From contig JBAYUX010000051.1 of the NCBI GenBank assembly GCA_041674865.1, forward strand, positions 1-7,735: a DNA stretch of 7,735 bases, written 5' to 3'. A program made the position numbers and the translations under genes. This document shows positions 6,297 to 7,735 of this stretch, piece by piece (positions within the stretch are counted from its first letter, which is position 1; the number at the start of each line of letters is the position of its first letter). Source of the DNA: CALREA01 sp041674865. GTDB taxonomy: Bacteria; Patescibacteriota; Gracilibacteria; UBA1369; UBA12463. Under the pieces are notes generated by a model. The model searched no databases. It was not told the origin of the DNA and saw only the letters and a program-made list of their open reading frames with translations.

Positions 6297-6325
6297 TTTA
6301 CTTTTGTGGTACTAATCGGTAAAAT
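6297..6325 (+). promoter_or_regulatory. Candidate metK promoter
   Basis: TTTACT (6297-6302) and TAAAAT (6320-6325) are separated by 17 nt. The expected start near 6332 gives a leader of about 45 nt. A small hairpin, AGGG pairing with CCCT (6337-6350), would sit close to the 5' end of the mRNA. The leader seems too short for a SAM-I riboswitch. A better -35, TTGACA, occurs at 6282-6287 but has no -10 at correct spacing. Confidence 0.45.
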
Positions 6326-6376
6326 TGGCTGGCTTTAGGGAAAATCCCCTCTTTGTCTGAAATTTGAACCAAAAAT

Positions 6377-7558
6377 ATGTCACGTCACATCTTCACTTCC
6401 GAGTCCGTTACCGAAGGGCATCCTGATAAAATCTGTGATCAGATCAGTGACTCCGTGCTCGATGCTATTTTGAAAGATGATCCAAATGGTCGCGTTGCCT
6501 GTGAGTGTATGGCGACGACTGGACTTGTTGTGGTGTCTGGAGAAATCCGAACCTCGACGTATGTTGATATTCCTGCGATCGTGCGAAATGTGATTCGTGA
6601 AATTGGTTACGACAACGCTTCGTATGGTTTTGATTACAAGGCGTGTGCGGTTTTGACATCGATCAATGAACAGAGTGCTGATATTGCGCTTGGCGTGGAC
6701 GAGGGAACAAATAAGAGTGGTAAGGTTGGCGCTGGTGATCAGGGGATGATGTTTGGATATGCATCGAATGAAACGCCTGAGCTCATGCCTATGCCGATTG
6801 TTTTGGCTCATGGACTCACTCGAAAGTTGGCAGAGGTGAGGAAGTCTCGAGCGGTTCCGTATTTACGACCAGATGGAAAGGCGCAAGTTTCTGTTGAGTA
6901 CGTTGATGGAAAGCCGGTTCGAGTTGATACGGTTGTTCTTTCGACACAGCATGACGAGGGTATAGAACAAGAGCAGATTGTGCGAGACATGATGGAGTTT
7001 GTGATTCGACCTGTTTGCGGAACCCTGATTGATGAGAAAACCGTGTTTCATATTAATCCAACGGGGCGATTTATCATTGGTGGTCCTCCTGGTGATTGCG
7101 GACTTACCGGAAGAAAAATTATCGTCGATACGTACGGTGGCATGGGTCGTCATGGTGGCGGATGTTTCTCAGGAAAAGATCCGACGAAGGTCGATCGAAG
7201 TGGTGCCTACATGGCACGATATATTGCGAAGAATCTCGTGGCAGCTGGTGTGGCGGCTCGATGTGAAGTCCAAGTTGCCTATGCGATTGGCTACCCAGAA
7301 CCGGTTTCAGTGCTTGTAGATACCTTTGGAACGGGGACGATAAAAGATGCAGATGGCACGTGCGATGATGAAAAGTTGGCAAGTGTTGTGAGGGAGGTGT
7401 TTCCTCTTTCGCCTGGAGATATTATTGAGGTGCTCGATTTACGACGACCGATTTATAGAAAGACGGCCGCTTATGGACACTTTGGTCGTAGCGAGCCGGA
7501 GTTCACTTGGGAAAAAACTGACCGAGTTGATGCGGTGAAGAAGGCGTTGGGATTGTAA
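6377..7558 (+). CDS. metK: S-adenosylmethionine synthetase
   Basis: This cytoplasmic enzyme makes S-adenosylmethionine from ATP and methionine, the methyl donor of the cell. The 393-aa length is normal for bacterial MetK. Conserved features are TEGHPDK with His15, the hexapeptide-type loop GAGDQGMMFGYA (118-129), GGPPGDCGLTGRK (235-247, with Lys247), and GGGCFSGKDPTKVDRS (260-275) holding Lys267, Lys271 and Asp273 of the phosphate and metal site. Cys263 replaces the usual alanine in GGGAFSGKD, a small change next to the active site. No SD precedes the ATG at 6377; the upstream bases are A-rich. The gene is divergent from dsbA and convergent with a transporter gene and appears to be a single-gene unit ending at an intrinsic terminator. 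Confidence 0.97.
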   Translation: MSRHIFTSESVTEGHPDKICDQISDSVLDAILKDDPNGRVACECMATTGLVVVSGEIRTSTYVDIPAIVRNVIREIGYDNASYGFDYKACAVLTSINEQSADIALGVDEGTNKSGKVGAGDQGMMFGYASNETPELMPMPIVLAHGLTRKLAEVRKSRAVPYLRPDGKAQVSVEYVDGKPVRVDTVVLSTQHDEGIEQEQIVRDMMEFVIRPVCGTLIDEKTVFHINPTGRFIIGGPPGDCGLTGRKIIVDTYGGMGRHGGGCFSGKDPTKVDRSGAYMARYIAKNLVAAGVAARCEVQVAYAIGYPEPVSVLVDTFGTGTIKDADGTCDDEKLASVVREVFPLSPGDIIEVLDLRRPIYRKTAAYGHFGRSEPEFTWEKTDRVDAVKKALGL

Positions 7559-7598
7559 GGGGCTGGTTCGCATTAACTCCTCAGTGCCCCGCTTTTTT
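7559..7598 (+). terminator. Intrinsic terminator of metK
   Basis: Directly after the metK TAA, GGGGC (7559-7563) pairs with GCCCC (7586-7590). Extra pairs are possible inside, and TTTTTT follows at 7593-7598. The 22-nt loop is larger than usual. The structure overlaps the last codons of the convergent minus-strand gene. On the minus strand no T-run follows the stem, so it should act in one direction only. Confidence 0.55.
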
Positions 7599-7735
7599 GT
7601 GCTTCCCGTAAACTTATTCCACCAAAAACCACGAGGACGATGCTTGAGGCGATTATGGCTGATGAGAGGGAGTAGGCGTTGGTGATCCAGCCGTAGAGAG
7701 GGCCAAGAATGATAAACATTGCTCTTTGGACGAGG
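7573..7735 (-). CDS. C-terminal end of a membrane transporter, MFS-like (partial)
   Basis: Fifty-three codons end at the TAA at 7573-7575; the rest of the gene lies beyond the right edge. The visible part holds two hydrophobic stretches, about FIILGPLYGWI and AIIASSIVLVVFGGISL, separated by a short turn with TNAYS. A short hydrophilic tail, REAQKSGALRS, follows. A Gly-Pro in the first helix followed by G-W and an aromatic turn is what the last two helices of a major facilitator superfamily transporter often look like. The substrate cannot be guessed. The gene is convergent with metK, with 14 nt between stop codons. The reading frame is well supported; the family call is tentative. Confidence 0.55.
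   Translation of the reverse strand, partial: LVQRAMFIILGPLYGWITNAYSLSSAIIASSIVLVVFGGISLREAQKSGALRS

Noticed and set aside
6326..6376. SAM riboswitch in the metK leader
   Set aside because: The predicted leader is about 45 nt with only a short AGGG/CCCT hairpin; I find no SAM-I, SAM-II or SAM-III (SMK) core features.
1..7735. Alternative genetic code with TGA read as glycine or tryptophan
   Set aside because: All full-length genes reach family-typical lengths without in-frame TGA, and glycine and tryptophan are encoded normally.

Overview
The window reads as compact bacterial chromosome: six substantial genes on the minus strand, then metK on the plus strand, then the tail of another minus-strand gene. 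No gene-free stretch exceeds 300 bases. I saw no tRNA, rRNA, CRISPR array, insertion sequence or other mobile element. The organism cannot be named from the sequence. Most starts lack a clear Shine-Dalgarno (SD) sequence, the PEP carboxylase is of the archaeal type, and the exported proteins have uncleaved-looking N-terminal anchors without a lipobox. This mix would fit a candidate-phylum bacterium such as Patescibacteria/CPR, but that is inference. All full-length genes read in the standard bacterial code. Five of the seven visible stops are TAA, two are TAG and none is TGA.

Layout in minus-strand transcription order (right to left). A dsbA-like thiol oxidoreductase (5420-6193) and a ccdA-like membrane electron carrier (4560-5405) are 14 nt apart and form a disulfide-handling pair, with a good candidate promoter upstream. 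After 77 nt come archaeal-type PEP carboxylase (2971-4482) and a class I/II aminotransferase (1624-2952), 18 nt apart. Together they could convert PEP plus bicarbonate to oxaloacetate and then, if the aminotransferase uses oxaloacetate, to aspartate. After a 174-nt gap come a zinc-type solute-binding protein (553-1449) and its ATPase (1-525, running off the left edge). The permease gene is probably just outside the window.

On the plus strand, metK (6377-7558) diverges from dsbA across a 183-nt region that holds one candidate promoter in each direction. It ends at a probable intrinsic terminator that overlaps the 3' end of a convergent transporter gene (7573-7735, partial, MFS-like).

The enzymes are familiar, and I do not see a previously undescribed multi-gene system. 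The points most worth a second look are regulatory or contextual. First, a perfect palindrome sits on the -10 box of a nearly leaderless znuA promoter. Second, a 16-residue leader ORF carries the only strong SD of its region and stops in frame just before ppcA. Third, archaeal-type PEP carboxylase is paired with an aminotransferase.
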